NCBI GenBank assembly: GCA_040755155.1
Contig: JBFMBP010000091.1
Coordinates: 45,433 to 109,432 of the forward strand
DNA: 64,000 bases
Source of the DNA: Candidatus Omnitrophota bacterium
GTDB lineage: Bacteria; Hinthialibacterota; Hinthialibacteria; Hinthialibacterales; Hinthialibacteraceae
Direction: 5' to 3'
A program made the position numbers and the translations under genes. The notes below the pieces were generated by a model. That model was not told where the DNA came from and made no database searches. It saw nothing but the letters and a program-made list of their open reading frames with translations. This document shows positions 9,385 through 16,168 of this stretch, piece after piece (within the stretch, counting starts at the first letter, position 1; each line of letters begins with the position of its first letter).

Positions 9385-10772
9385 ATCAGCCCCATCCCTT
9401 GCTCCTCGTTGTTGAAGACGAAGCCTCGCAACGCAAAGCGCTGACTGCTTTTTTACGCAAACGCGATTACGGCATTTTGGAAGCGTCCAATCAAATCGCC
9501 GCCCTGGATCTTTTCGCGGAATATCCCGTCGATCTGGTTTTGACCGATATGCGCCTTCCCGACGGCGGCGGTGAGGAAATCTTGCGTCAGGCGAAAACGC
9601 TGCGCCCTGACGTTCCCGTGGTTATCATGACCGCCTATGGCAATACCGCCCAGGCGGTAACGGCGATGCGGGCGGGCGCTTCGGATTACGTCGCCAAGCC
9701 GCTTGATCTCAACGAACTCGACCTGGTGATCCAGCGCGAGTTGGAGCGGGTTACGCTTGTTTCCGAAAACCGCCGTCTGCGCCGCATAGTGGAAGAGAGC
9801 CGCCGCGCTCCTGGCCTCATCGCCGTCAGTTCCATCATGCAATCCGTCATCAACACCGCTCTGCGCGCCGCCGCTTCCGACGCCAGCATTCTCATTCTCG
9901 GCGAAAGCGGAACCGGCAAGGAAATTCTCGCCCGCGCCATCCATGCCGCCAGTCCCCGCGCCCAACGTTCGTTCATCCCCATCCACTGCGCCGCGCTGCC
10001 CGAAGGCGTCGTGCAGAGCGAACTTTTCGGCCATGAGAAAGGCGCTTTCACCGGCGCGGTCTCCCGCCGCGAAGGCCGTTTCGAACTGGCCGACGGCGGC
10101 ACGGTTTTCATCGACGAAGTGGGCGATATTCCTTTGAACGTTCAGGTTCAACTATTGCGAGTCTTGCAGGAGCGTTCTTTCGAGCGCGTTGGCGGCAGCC
10201 AAACCCTTTCTGTGGACGTGCGCATTGTCGCCGCGACCAACCGCGATCTTCAAAAAGCCATTGCTCAAGGCGAGTTCCGGGAAGATTTATATTACCGTCT
10301 CGGCGTTATCGCCATCGTCATCCCCCCTTTGCGCGACCGGCGCGAGGATATCCCGCCGCTGATCCGCCATTTTCTCCAACGCTACGCGCCGGGGCGTTCC
10401 ATCGATATTTCCCGGGAAGCGATGGACCGGCTGATGAAATATCATTGGCCTGGGAACATTCGCGAGTTGGAAAACGTCATTGAACGCGCCGTTGTTCTCG
10501 CCCGCGGCGAGATGATTTCCACCCGCGACCTTCCCGCGAATCTCTTTCCCGCTAATGAAAAACCGGCAATGGATGTGAAACGCTCTCTGCCCGAATTGGT
10601 GGCCGATTTGGAAAAAACATTGATCCGCCAAGCATTGCTTGAAGCCAAAGGCAATCAATCGGAAGCCGCACGCGCCTTAGGCGTTACGGAACGCAATCTT
10701 CGTTATAAGATAAAAAAATACGGCGATGTTTCCCCTTCCTCCAAAGAACCGCTCGACGATTTCGTCGAATAA
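9381..10772 (+). CDS. ZraR/NtrC-family sigma-54-dependent response regulator
   Basis: This is a 463-residue NtrC-family activator with three domains. The receiver occupies residues 1-120, with phosphoacceptor D56 in VLTDMRLPDG. The AAA+ domain (about 145-380) has Walker A GESGTGKE, the sigma-54 contact loop GAFTGA and the Walker B segment GGTVFIDEVGD. The C-terminal Fis-type helix-turn-helix reads NQSEAARALGVTERNLRYKIKKYG. It overlaps the preceding kinase by 4 bases and should be its phosphorelay partner. The next gene is driven by a clear sigma-54 promoter with two inverted-repeat operators, one lying across the end of this coding sequence. Promoter and activator class therefore match, and this protein is the obvious candidate to bind those operators. 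Confidence 0.93.
   Translation: MNQPHPLLLVVEDEASQRKALTAFLRKRDYGILEASNQIAALDLFAEYPVDLVLTDMRLPDGGGEEILRQAKTLRPDVPVVIMTAYGNTAQAVTAMRAGASDYVAKPLDLNELDLVIQRELERVTLVSENRRLRRIVEESRRAPGLIAVSSIMQSVINTALRAAASDASILILGESGTGKEILARAIHAASPRAQRSFIPIHCAALPEGVVQSELFGHEKGAFTGAVSRREGRFELADGGTVFIDEVGDIPLNVQVQLLRVLQERSFERVGGSQTLSVDVRIVAATNRDLQKAIAQGEFREDLYYRLGVIAIVIPPLRDRREDIPPLIRHFLQRYAPGRSIDISREAMDRLMKYHWPGNIRELENVIERAVVLARGEMISTRDLPANLFPANEKPAMDVKRSLPELVADLEKTLIRQALLEAKGNQSEAARALGVTERNLRYKIKKYGDVSPSSKEPLDDFVE
10753..10768. promoter_or_regulatory. Inverted-repeat operator 1 (candidate enhancer)
   Basis: The repeat TCGAC-N6-GTCGA is a perfect palindrome and lies within the last codons of the regulator gene, ending just before its stop. 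It has the same arm sequence and 6-base spacing as the copies at 10794 and 7065. Its centre is 42 bases (four helical turns) from operator 2, which would put both on the same DNA face. Confidence 0.65.
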
Positions 10773-10793
10773 ATTCCCCGCCGCAGCATCTCG

Positions 10794-10811
10794 TTCGACG
10801 AAATGGTCGAA
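10794..10811. promoter_or_regulatory. Inverted-repeat operator 2 (candidate enhancer)
   Basis: TTCGAC-N6-GTCGAA lies about 95 bases upstream of the -24 GG of the sigma-54 promoter at 10896, a usual enhancer distance. It is identical in arms and spacing to the core of the site upstream of the kinase gene at 7067-7084. Confidence 0.7.
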
Positions 10812-10895
10812 TAAAAATAGATTCTGTTGCGAATGATTATAGAGAATAAAATATAAGTTTATTTATATCAATTAGTTATAACTATAGTATTCATT

Positions 10896-10911
10896 TGGCG
10901 CCTCCCTTGCT
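10896..10911 (+). promoter_or_regulatory. Sigma-54 (-24/-12) promoter of the repeat-protein gene
   Basis: TTGGCGC-N5-TTGCT has the GG at 10897-10898 and the GC at 10909-10910, exactly 10 bases between them as sigma-54 requires. It differs from consensus TGGCAC by one base. Transcription should start near 10922, leaving a leader of about 38 bases before the ATG at 10960. Confidence 0.85.
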
Positions 10912-10959
10912 CTTAGAGTGAAACATCAAAATCTATCTACTCCACTGGAGGCAAAAATC

Positions 10960-11940
10960 ATGATAAGCAAACTCATAGGCAAGACGATCGTTGCAGGAGC
11001 GGTTTTAGGCTGCATTATCCTAACGCCGGACGTTTTCGGGCAAGCGAGCCGGAGCAAAGGCATTCGCGTTTTTAGCGGTCCCAAGAATCAAGCAGGCGCC
11101 GTACAACATGGCATGAATGCGATGAAGGGACGCGGCTTTGGTATGATTCATGACGCCGCCCAGCCTTGTTTCATCGACATCGACGGCGATGGCGTCTGCG
11201 ATAGGCTAGGTATGATGCGGCATGGCGGCATGGGCGGCCGTATGGGCGGTTGCATGGGTATGGGACGCGGCTTCGTGGACGCCGATAACGACGGCATCAA
11301 CGATAATTCGCCCTTGGCGCAATTGAACCTAACGGACGAACAAAAACAGCAAATCGCCGCCTTGCGCGAAAGCGGCCCCGGCCCCCATTTCGAGGCATTG
11401 AAGGCCATCCTGACGGAAGAGCAACTAGCCCAGTTGCAAACCTTAAGGCCTTTCGGCGCGGGACGCGGCTTCGTGGACGCCGATAACGACGGCATCAACG
11501 ATAATTCGCCCTTGGCGCAATTGAACCTTACGGACGAACAGAAACAGAAAATTATCGCCTTGCGCGAAAGCGGTCCCGGCCCCCATTTCGAGGCATTGAA
11601 GAGCATCCTGACGGAAGAACAACTGGCGCAGTTGCAAACCTTAAGGCCTTTCGGCGCGGGACGCGGCTTCGTGGACGCCGATAACGACGGCATCAACGAT
11701 AATTCGCCCTTGGCGCAATTGAACCTAACGGACGAACAGAAGCAGCAAATTATCGCGTTGCGCGAAAGCGGTCCCGGCCCTCATTTCGCGGAGTTGGCGA
11801 ACATCCTAACGAAAGAACAGCTGGAGCAGTTGGAAACTCTTGTGGTTCAAGGAAGAGCCGAACATCAGGCGAACCGTCCTGGAATAGGTCTTCGCCCAGG
11901 ACGCGCCGGGCGCGGCATGGGATTCGGCGGTTGGAGATAA
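10960..11940 (+). CDS. Exported ZraP/Spy-like protein with three 66-residue Ca-loop + LTxxQ repeats
   Basis: The start at 10960 is chosen because GGAGG lies 8 bases upstream and the predicted transcription start (about 10922) excludes an in-frame upstream extension. The protein has 326 residues: a signal peptide (about 1-26, ending near VFG), a first Ca-type loop DIDGDGVCDRLG, a Gly-Met-rich stretch with His and Cys, then three repeats. Each repeat has a DADNDGIND loop of the thrombospondin type 3/EF-hand kind followed by two LTxEQ helices (LNLTDEQKQ and ILTEEQLAQ). Paired LTxxQ motifs mark CpxP, Spy and ZraP periplasmic chaperones. The C terminus is Arg/Gly-rich. It follows a two-component pair as zraP does zraSR. 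A metal-binding or chaperone role in the envelope is inferred. Confidence 0.8.
   Translation: MISKLIGKTIVAGAVLGCIILTPDVFGQASRSKGIRVFSGPKNQAGAVQHGMNAMKGRGFGMIHDAAQPCFIDIDGDGVCDRLGMMRHGGMGGRMGGCMGMGRGFVDADNDGINDNSPLAQLNLTDEQKQQIAALRESGPGPHFEALKAILTEEQLAQLQTLRPFGAGRGFVDADNDGINDNSPLAQLNLTDEQKQKIIALRESGPGPHFEALKSILTEEQLAQLQTLRPFGAGRGFVDADNDGINDNSPLAQLNLTDEQKQQIIALRESGPGPHFAELANILTKEQLEQLETLVVQGRAEHQANRPGIGLRPGRAGRGMGFGGWR
11263..11856 (+). repeat. Three tandem 198-base coding repeats
   Basis: Near-identical units begin at 11263, 11461 and 11659, each starting GGACGCGGCTTCGTGG. Differences within the first ~170 bases of each unit are few and often synonymous. The period is exactly 66 codons, so copy number can change in frame. 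The third unit diverges towards its end, where it joins the unique C terminus. Confidence 0.93.
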
Positions 11941-11982
11941 TTCTCGATAACGAATATCTCTCCCCGCTTTTGGAATAGAGAA

Positions 11983-12016
11983 AAGAAGACCTCCGAATAA
12001 TTCCGGAGGTCTTCTT
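11983..12016. terminator. Bidirectional terminator between convergent genes
   Basis: A 13-base-pair perfect stem (AAGAAGACCTCCG and its complement) with an 8-base loop lies between the convergent repeat-protein and AlgJ-like genes. T-rich tracts follow on both strands, so it can end both transcripts. Confidence 0.85.
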
Positions 12017-12027
12017 CGTTTCATTTA

Positions 12028-13350
12028 TCATTTTTTTGTAGATAGTAAATGTTCCGCCGTATACTGTGCGGCGATTTGTATGCCCTGGTCGTTCCAATGC
12101 GTATCGTTCACCCAATAGAGCAAGTTGTTTTCCTTGACGCTGAATTGAGCATCGTATAGGGGAGGGAAGAGGTCGAGAACATCGACTCCCTTTTCCTGCA
12201 AACGCTCCGCCAAAACTTCCGGCGACCTGCGCGCCGGACGATTTGGGCGTTGGCTGGGAGGCGCGAGGCGGTTAGGATAAAGAATCGGTTGCGCATGATC
12301 GCGGTATATTTCGTATTTATCCGGCACGATGACGAGGAGAAAACGAATCCCCTGCTTGGCGCAACCTTTGGCAATGCGTTCGACGGCTTCAGCGATGCGG
12401 TCTCCATTGCGCGATTCATAACTATGGTAGGCCGAATCGATATCGCCCGAATAGAACAAAATGGGAGCATTGTTTTCTTGTAGCCAGGCCGCTTGTACTG
12501 GCGTAGTCAAACCAAGATCGAAAGCCATCGGCGGCAGACGCCGCCCCGCGCGCCATGCCCATAGCCGCGCCGCGCTGGTGCGTTCCAGATAGTTCTCGAT
12601 GGTTTTGCGCCAGTTCATCCAATCGGTTAAGGTTGGCCAAGCTTCGGGATCGGCGGTCATGCGTTGCAGAACCGAACCGTCTTCACTTAAATAACGAAAT
12701 GCGTCTTCGAACAATCCGCTGTATAAGTATCGTTGGATAACGGTCATAACGATCTGTTTTTCTTTGCCTGTACAGAAATTCTTGTCCGTCAATACTTTCA
12801 AAACGCTCTGCACCGGCCCGGCGCTGGGCCAGCAGGCGTTGTAAACGCTTTGATTCAACGCCTGGCCTAGTTGCGAGGCGAACGTTTTATCCACCGTCGA
12901 TCCTTCGGCCATGTAACTGGTTCCGCAGGCGACGATCTGATGATCTTCGTCGATCGGGCGGCGCGGCTTTCCCGCCGGGCGGTTAACGAATCCCCATTCG
13001 TCCGTAATGCGATGGATGAAGCGGGGCGGATGGGGTCCCTTTTCCACCAGTTGGTCGAAATAGGGAAGGCGAGCCATCCGCGTCAGGTCTCCCGTCCATT
13101 TGTATTCGCTCAAGGGAGGGTAAGGAGAATCGAGAACATGCCAGGGAACGCTCAATGTCTCCAGCGGCGGATCGGCAATGCGCGCGCCGATTTCATACGC
13201 GAAGAGACATAGAAAAGGAAGCATAACCGCGATAATGGAAAACCATATAAATGCGGGAGAAGAACTCTCTGCGCATTGAGCCATTTGCGGCAGTCTCATG
13301 CGCTCGCGATGTTGAATCTCATCTAAAGTATATTTCTTCGTTGTAGTCAT
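12028..13350 (-). CDS. AlgJ/AlgX-like SGNH O-acetyltransferase/esterase, membrane anchored
   Basis: The 440-residue product has one N-terminal membrane helix (about residues 36-58) followed by a periplasmic SGNH-hydrolase fold of the AlgX/AlgJ family. The catalytic Ser is in ACGTSYMAEG, and the Asp-His pair is in VNDTHWNDQG near the C terminus. These proteins move acetyl groups to an exopolysaccharide in the periplasm with a membrane-bound MBOAT partner, which is the gene directly upstream. The ATG at 13350 is preferred over a longer start inside that gene because it follows the stop of the MBOAT gene by one base, which implies coupled translation. The polysaccharide is unknown, since no polymerase or export genes are in the window. 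Confidence 0.8.
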   Translation of the reverse strand: MTTTKKYTLDEIQHRERMRLPQMAQCAESSSPAFIWFSIIAVMLPFLCLFAYEIGARIADPPLETLSVPWHVLDSPYPPLSEYKWTGDLTRMARLPYFDQLVEKGPHPPRFIHRITDEWGFVNRPAGKPRRPIDEDHQIVACGTSYMAEGSTVDKTFASQLGQALNQSVYNACWPSAGPVQSVLKVLTDKNFCTGKEKQIVMTVIQRYLYSGLFEDAFRYLSEDGSVLQRMTADPEAWPTLTDWMNWRKTIENYLERTSAARLWAWRAGRRLPPMAFDLGLTTPVQAAWLQENNAPILFYSGDIDSAYHSYESRNGDRIAEAVERIAKGCAKQGIRFLLVIVPDKYEIYRDHAQPILYPNRLAPPSQRPNRPARRSPEVLAERLQEKGVDVLDLFPPLYDAQFSVKENNLLYWVNDTHWNDQGIQIAAQYTAEHLLSTKK

Positions 13351-13351
13351 T

Positions 13352-14755
13352 TTAAAATTGATAATAGAGAAATGGCGTCGAACTGGCCGCCAATGCCGCC
13401 GTGATGGCGGCGGCGAAGAGCAGGCCATCCCGCAAGGCCAACAACGGCGATAGCCGCGGACTCATTTCCCACGTATTGCGCGCAAACAAGCAAACCAGAT
13501 ACCCTGCTAGAATCAATGCCGGTAGATAAGGGGAAACAATATTTGCTGGCAATTGGAATGATGGGAGCGTGAGAAACATCCCCTTAAGCACTCGTCCCGC
13601 CATGCTGAAATTTTCCGCCCGAAACAAAACCCAACTCAATAATACGAGTAAATTCGTGCAAGCGACGGCCAGATAATGCGGCATTCGGTTTAGAGGATGG
13701 CGTCGGCCCAGCGCGCGTTCTAAAGCCAGCAGAACGCCATGCCATAAGCCCCAAATCGCGAAAACGATACTGGCGCCATGCCATAAACCGCCCAAGAGCA
13801 TGACCAGCATCAAGTTTACGTAAGTCCGCGTCCGTCCCAAGCGGTTGCCGCCCAGCGGGATATAAAGATAATCGCGCAGCCAGGTGGAAAGTGTGATATG
13901 CCATCGCCGCCAGAATTCCGTGATCGAGGCGGATTTATAGGGCGAATTGAAATTTTGGGGAAAAGTGAAACCCATCAAAAGCCCCAAACCTACAGCCATG
14001 TCGCTATAGGCGGAAAAATCGAAATAAATCTGCAAACTGTATCCCAAAACGCCGATCCAAGCGCTTTCGAAATTTGGTTGATGGGGGCCGAACGCCGCTG
14101 GAACCGCCAGGGCGAATAAATCCGCAACCATGACTTTCTTGGCCAAACCCAAAGCGAAGAACCGCAGTCCCAGCGCAAACTTCCCAGCCGAATGCGTCCG
14201 TTCCTTCAATTCATCGGCGATCCATTGGTAGCGCACGATAGGACCCGCGATCAATTGGGGAAACATGGAAATGAAACTGGCAAAACTGATAAGGTCCGGC
14301 GCTTCTTCGGCGTCGCCGCGATAAAGATCGATGGGATAACTTAAGGCTTGAAAGGTAAAGAAGGAGATGCCGATGGGCAGAACAATATGCAGAATTGGCA
14401 ATACATGGCCGCTTTCTCCCGCCGCAACGAACAACTGCGCCGCAGCGTCGGCCCATAAGGAGAGCATTCCCGCGTACTTATAATATCCCAGCAGCCCCAA
14501 ACTGCCGGCTACAGCCAGCGTCAGCCAAAAATGGCGTCCGCGATGCGAGCGCGAACGCATCATGAATTTCCCGCAATAGAAATTCAATATAGTCGTCGCG
14601 CCCATCAGCAGGCAGTATTCCGGTTTTTCCCATCCGTAAAAGACATAACTTGCCGCCGCCAGCCAAGCCGCCCGCCAACGAAATGGAAGCGCATAGTATA
14701 CGATTAATGCAATGGGGAGAAATCCGAAAATAAAGATATAGGTGCTGAAAACCAT
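13352..14755 (-). CDS. AlgI-like MBOAT O-acyltransferase
   Basis: This 467-residue polytopic membrane protein belongs to the MBOAT family (AlgI/DltB/PatA). It has about ten hydrophobic helices, the family segment YFDFSAYSDMAVGLGLLMGF, then NSPYKSASITEFWRRWHITLSTW, and the catalytic His in GGLWHGASIVFAIWGLWHG. AlgI carries acetyl groups across the inner membrane for polysaccharide acetylation, and the AlgJ-like gene follows after one base. No ribosome site precedes the ATG. A TATAAT lies 5 bases upstream on this strand, so a leaderless transcript is possible. The upstream sequence is a MITE-like repeat, which may carry that promoter. Confidence 0.9.
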   Translation of the reverse strand: MVFSTYIFIFGFLPIALIVYYALPFRWRAAWLAAASYVFYGWEKPEYCLLMGATTILNFYCGKFMMRSRSHRGRHFWLTLAVAGSLGLLGYYKYAGMLSLWADAAAQLFVAAGESGHVLPILHIVLPIGISFFTFQALSYPIDLYRGDAEEAPDLISFASFISMFPQLIAGPIVRYQWIADELKERTHSAGKFALGLRFFALGLAKKVMVADLFALAVPAAFGPHQPNFESAWIGVLGYSLQIYFDFSAYSDMAVGLGLLMGFTFPQNFNSPYKSASITEFWRRWHITLSTWLRDYLYIPLGGNRLGRTRTYVNLMLVMLLGGLWHGASIVFAIWGLWHGVLLALERALGRRHPLNRMPHYLAVACTNLLVLLSWVLFRAENFSMAGRVLKGMFLTLPSFQLPANIVSPYLPALILAGYLVCLFARNTWEMSPRLSPLLALRDGLLFAAAITAALAASSTPFLYYQF

Positions 14756-14762
14756 GAGGTAT

Positions 14763-15108
14763 TATACTGATGAGCCTCTTGCAAAACTATATTATTCCTC
14801 CCCCAAGCTTGGGGGAGGTTAGGAGGCAATGTCGTTAAGTTAAGGATAGACTAATTCCTTAATCGAAAATATCAACAAATCTAATAGCATGAATTTGTTG
14901 AATTTAAAATCCCTCACCCTAACCCTCTCCCAGAGGGCGAGGGAATGGAATTTCGTCACGTTATGTCTTAACTTAATGACATTGGGTTAGGAGGGGGTTG
15001 AGATAAGTCTAACAAAATCAACCCCCCTCTCCCCTCTAACTCCCCCCAATCTTGGGGGGAGAATTGAAAAGAAAATTATACCATTTTTGCAAGAACCTCT
15101 GTTGTATA
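14763..15108. mobile_element. MITE-like non-coding element with nested inverted repeats
   Basis: The outer arms 14763-14786 and 15085-15108 are imperfect inverted repeats sharing TCTTGCAAAA and flanking matches. Inside lie a perfect 22-base palindrome at 14797-14818 and a near-perfect one at 15040-15061, plus 17-base arms at 14828-14844 and 14967-14983 that match at 16 positions. No open reading frame with coding character is present. A fragment related to 14911-14943 recurs at 16103-16127, so the family is dispersed. No clear target-site duplication was seen. It fills most of the gap between the AlgI-like and MqnD-like genes. Confidence 0.6.
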
Positions 15109-15211
15109 GAAACTAAATTTTATACGGCTAATGTCGATCCTAAACATCAAATCGGATAGTCAAGGGCACAAACAACCTTGCCCTTGCCACCCGTCCCGCC
15201 CAATCTCCACT

Positions 15212-16057
15212 TCACCCGCATTCCACGAATTCCAAATCCACCCGATTTGGAATCAAGCCTGCGTCGAATCCTCTATCGAGAAACAATTGATACGATTGTT
15301 TTCCCCGATCTCCTAAATGAAGCGTCAAGTCGTTGACATACATGCCGACGAACCGGTCGGCGCAATCGCCGGGCAGGTCGCGGGCGTATTGTAAAGCGTG
15401 TTGCAATGCTTCTTCCCGGTGGGCGAGGCTGTATTCGATCGTCTGGCGCATATAGGGCGAGAGTTCTGAAATCGTCTCTTCGCCCAAATCCTTGCGGATG
15501 GCGTTGGCGCCCAGCGGCAGGGGCAGCCCGCCGGTTTCGCCGCTCCACCATTCGCCAAGATCGACGATCTTATGCAAACCCATCCGCTCGTAATACAACT
15601 GCCCTTCGTGAATAATCAATCCTGCGTCCGCCCGGCCATTAACCACGGCGGGGACGATCTGATCGAAGGGAACGATGTCGTAATCGAACTCGCCCAAGCA
15701 AAGCCGCAACGCCAGATAAGCCGATGTCATCTTTCCGGGGATGGCGATAGTCTTTTTCTTCGCTTCGTCCAGCGTCATAGCCTCGCGGGCGACTAACAAG
15801 GGCCCGTAGCCGTCGCCCAAACTGCCTCCGGCAGTAAGCAGCGCATAGCGATGATGCACATAGGCGTAAGCGTGTACGGAAATGGCGGTAATATCCAATT
15901 CGCCCACGGCGGCGCGATGGTTCAGCGTTTCGATATCTTGTAGGATATGGCGGAAGGCAAAACGTCCCGTAGGAATCTTCTCCTTGGCCAGGGCGAAAAA
16001 CATAAAAGCGTCGTCCGCGTCGGGACTATGGCCTATGGTAATCTCTATCGGCCGCAT
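15212..16057 (-). CDS. MqnA/MqnD-family menaquinone (futalosine pathway) protein, probably MqnD-type
   Basis: This is a periplasmic-binding-protein-like fold of 281 residues. It opens with IEITIGHSPDADDAFMFFAL, the signature of the MqnA/MqnD family of the futalosine menaquinone pathway. It also has AIPGKMTSAYLALRL, a VNGRADAGLIIHEGQLYY segment and GGLPLPLGANAIRKDLG. MqnD converts cyclic dehypoxanthine futalosine to 1,4-dihydroxy-6-naphthoate, and MqnA makes the first intermediate. The dicarboxylate-like pattern and length suggest MqnD, but the two are hard to separate by eye. The ATG at 16057 has GAGGAG 11 bases upstream; a longer frame continues 14 codons without better support. It stands alone here with no other mqn gene, which is common. 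Confidence 0.75.
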   Translation of the reverse strand: MRPIEITIGHSPDADDAFMFFALAKEKIPTGRFAFRHILQDIETLNHRAAVGELDITAISVHAYAYVHHRYALLTAGGSLGDGYGPLLVAREAMTLDEAKKKTIAIPGKMTSAYLALRLCLGEFDYDIVPFDQIVPAVVNGRADAGLIIHEGQLYYERMGLHKIVDLGEWWSGETGGLPLPLGANAIRKDLGEETISELSPYMRQTIEYSLAHREEALQHALQYARDLPGDCADRFVGMYVNDLTLHLGDRGKQSYQLFLDRGFDAGLIPNRVDLEFVECG

Positions 16058-16102
16058 TCGTTCATTCGCTCCTCTATGAGATTGCGTAGAGGCTCCCACG
16101 AT

Positions 16103-16127
16103 CCTCGCCCTTTGGGAGAGGGTTAGG
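16103..16127. repeat. Fragment of dispersed GC-rich intergenic repeat
   Basis: This stretch is the reverse complement of most of 14913-14941 inside the MITE-like element, with one to two mismatches. It lies in the short gap between the MqnD-like gene and the downstream end of the glycosidase gene. Confidence 0.6.
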
Positions 16128-16168
16128 GCCTATTATGGTTAAGATCGTCAAAGCCTATCCTGCCCTGT

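Noticed and set aside
11148-11696. Minus-strand frame of 182 codons with internal repeats
   Set aside because: It is the complement of the 198-base coding repeats and has no ribosome site.
14911-15061. Possible CRISPR array from repeated C-rich blocks
   Set aside because: The blocks are palindromes of different lengths and spacing; there are no regular repeats and spacers and no cas gene.
15131-15316. 61-codon plus-strand frame near the MITE-like element
   Set aside because: It extends into the end of the MqnD-like gene on the other strand and covers repeat sequence.
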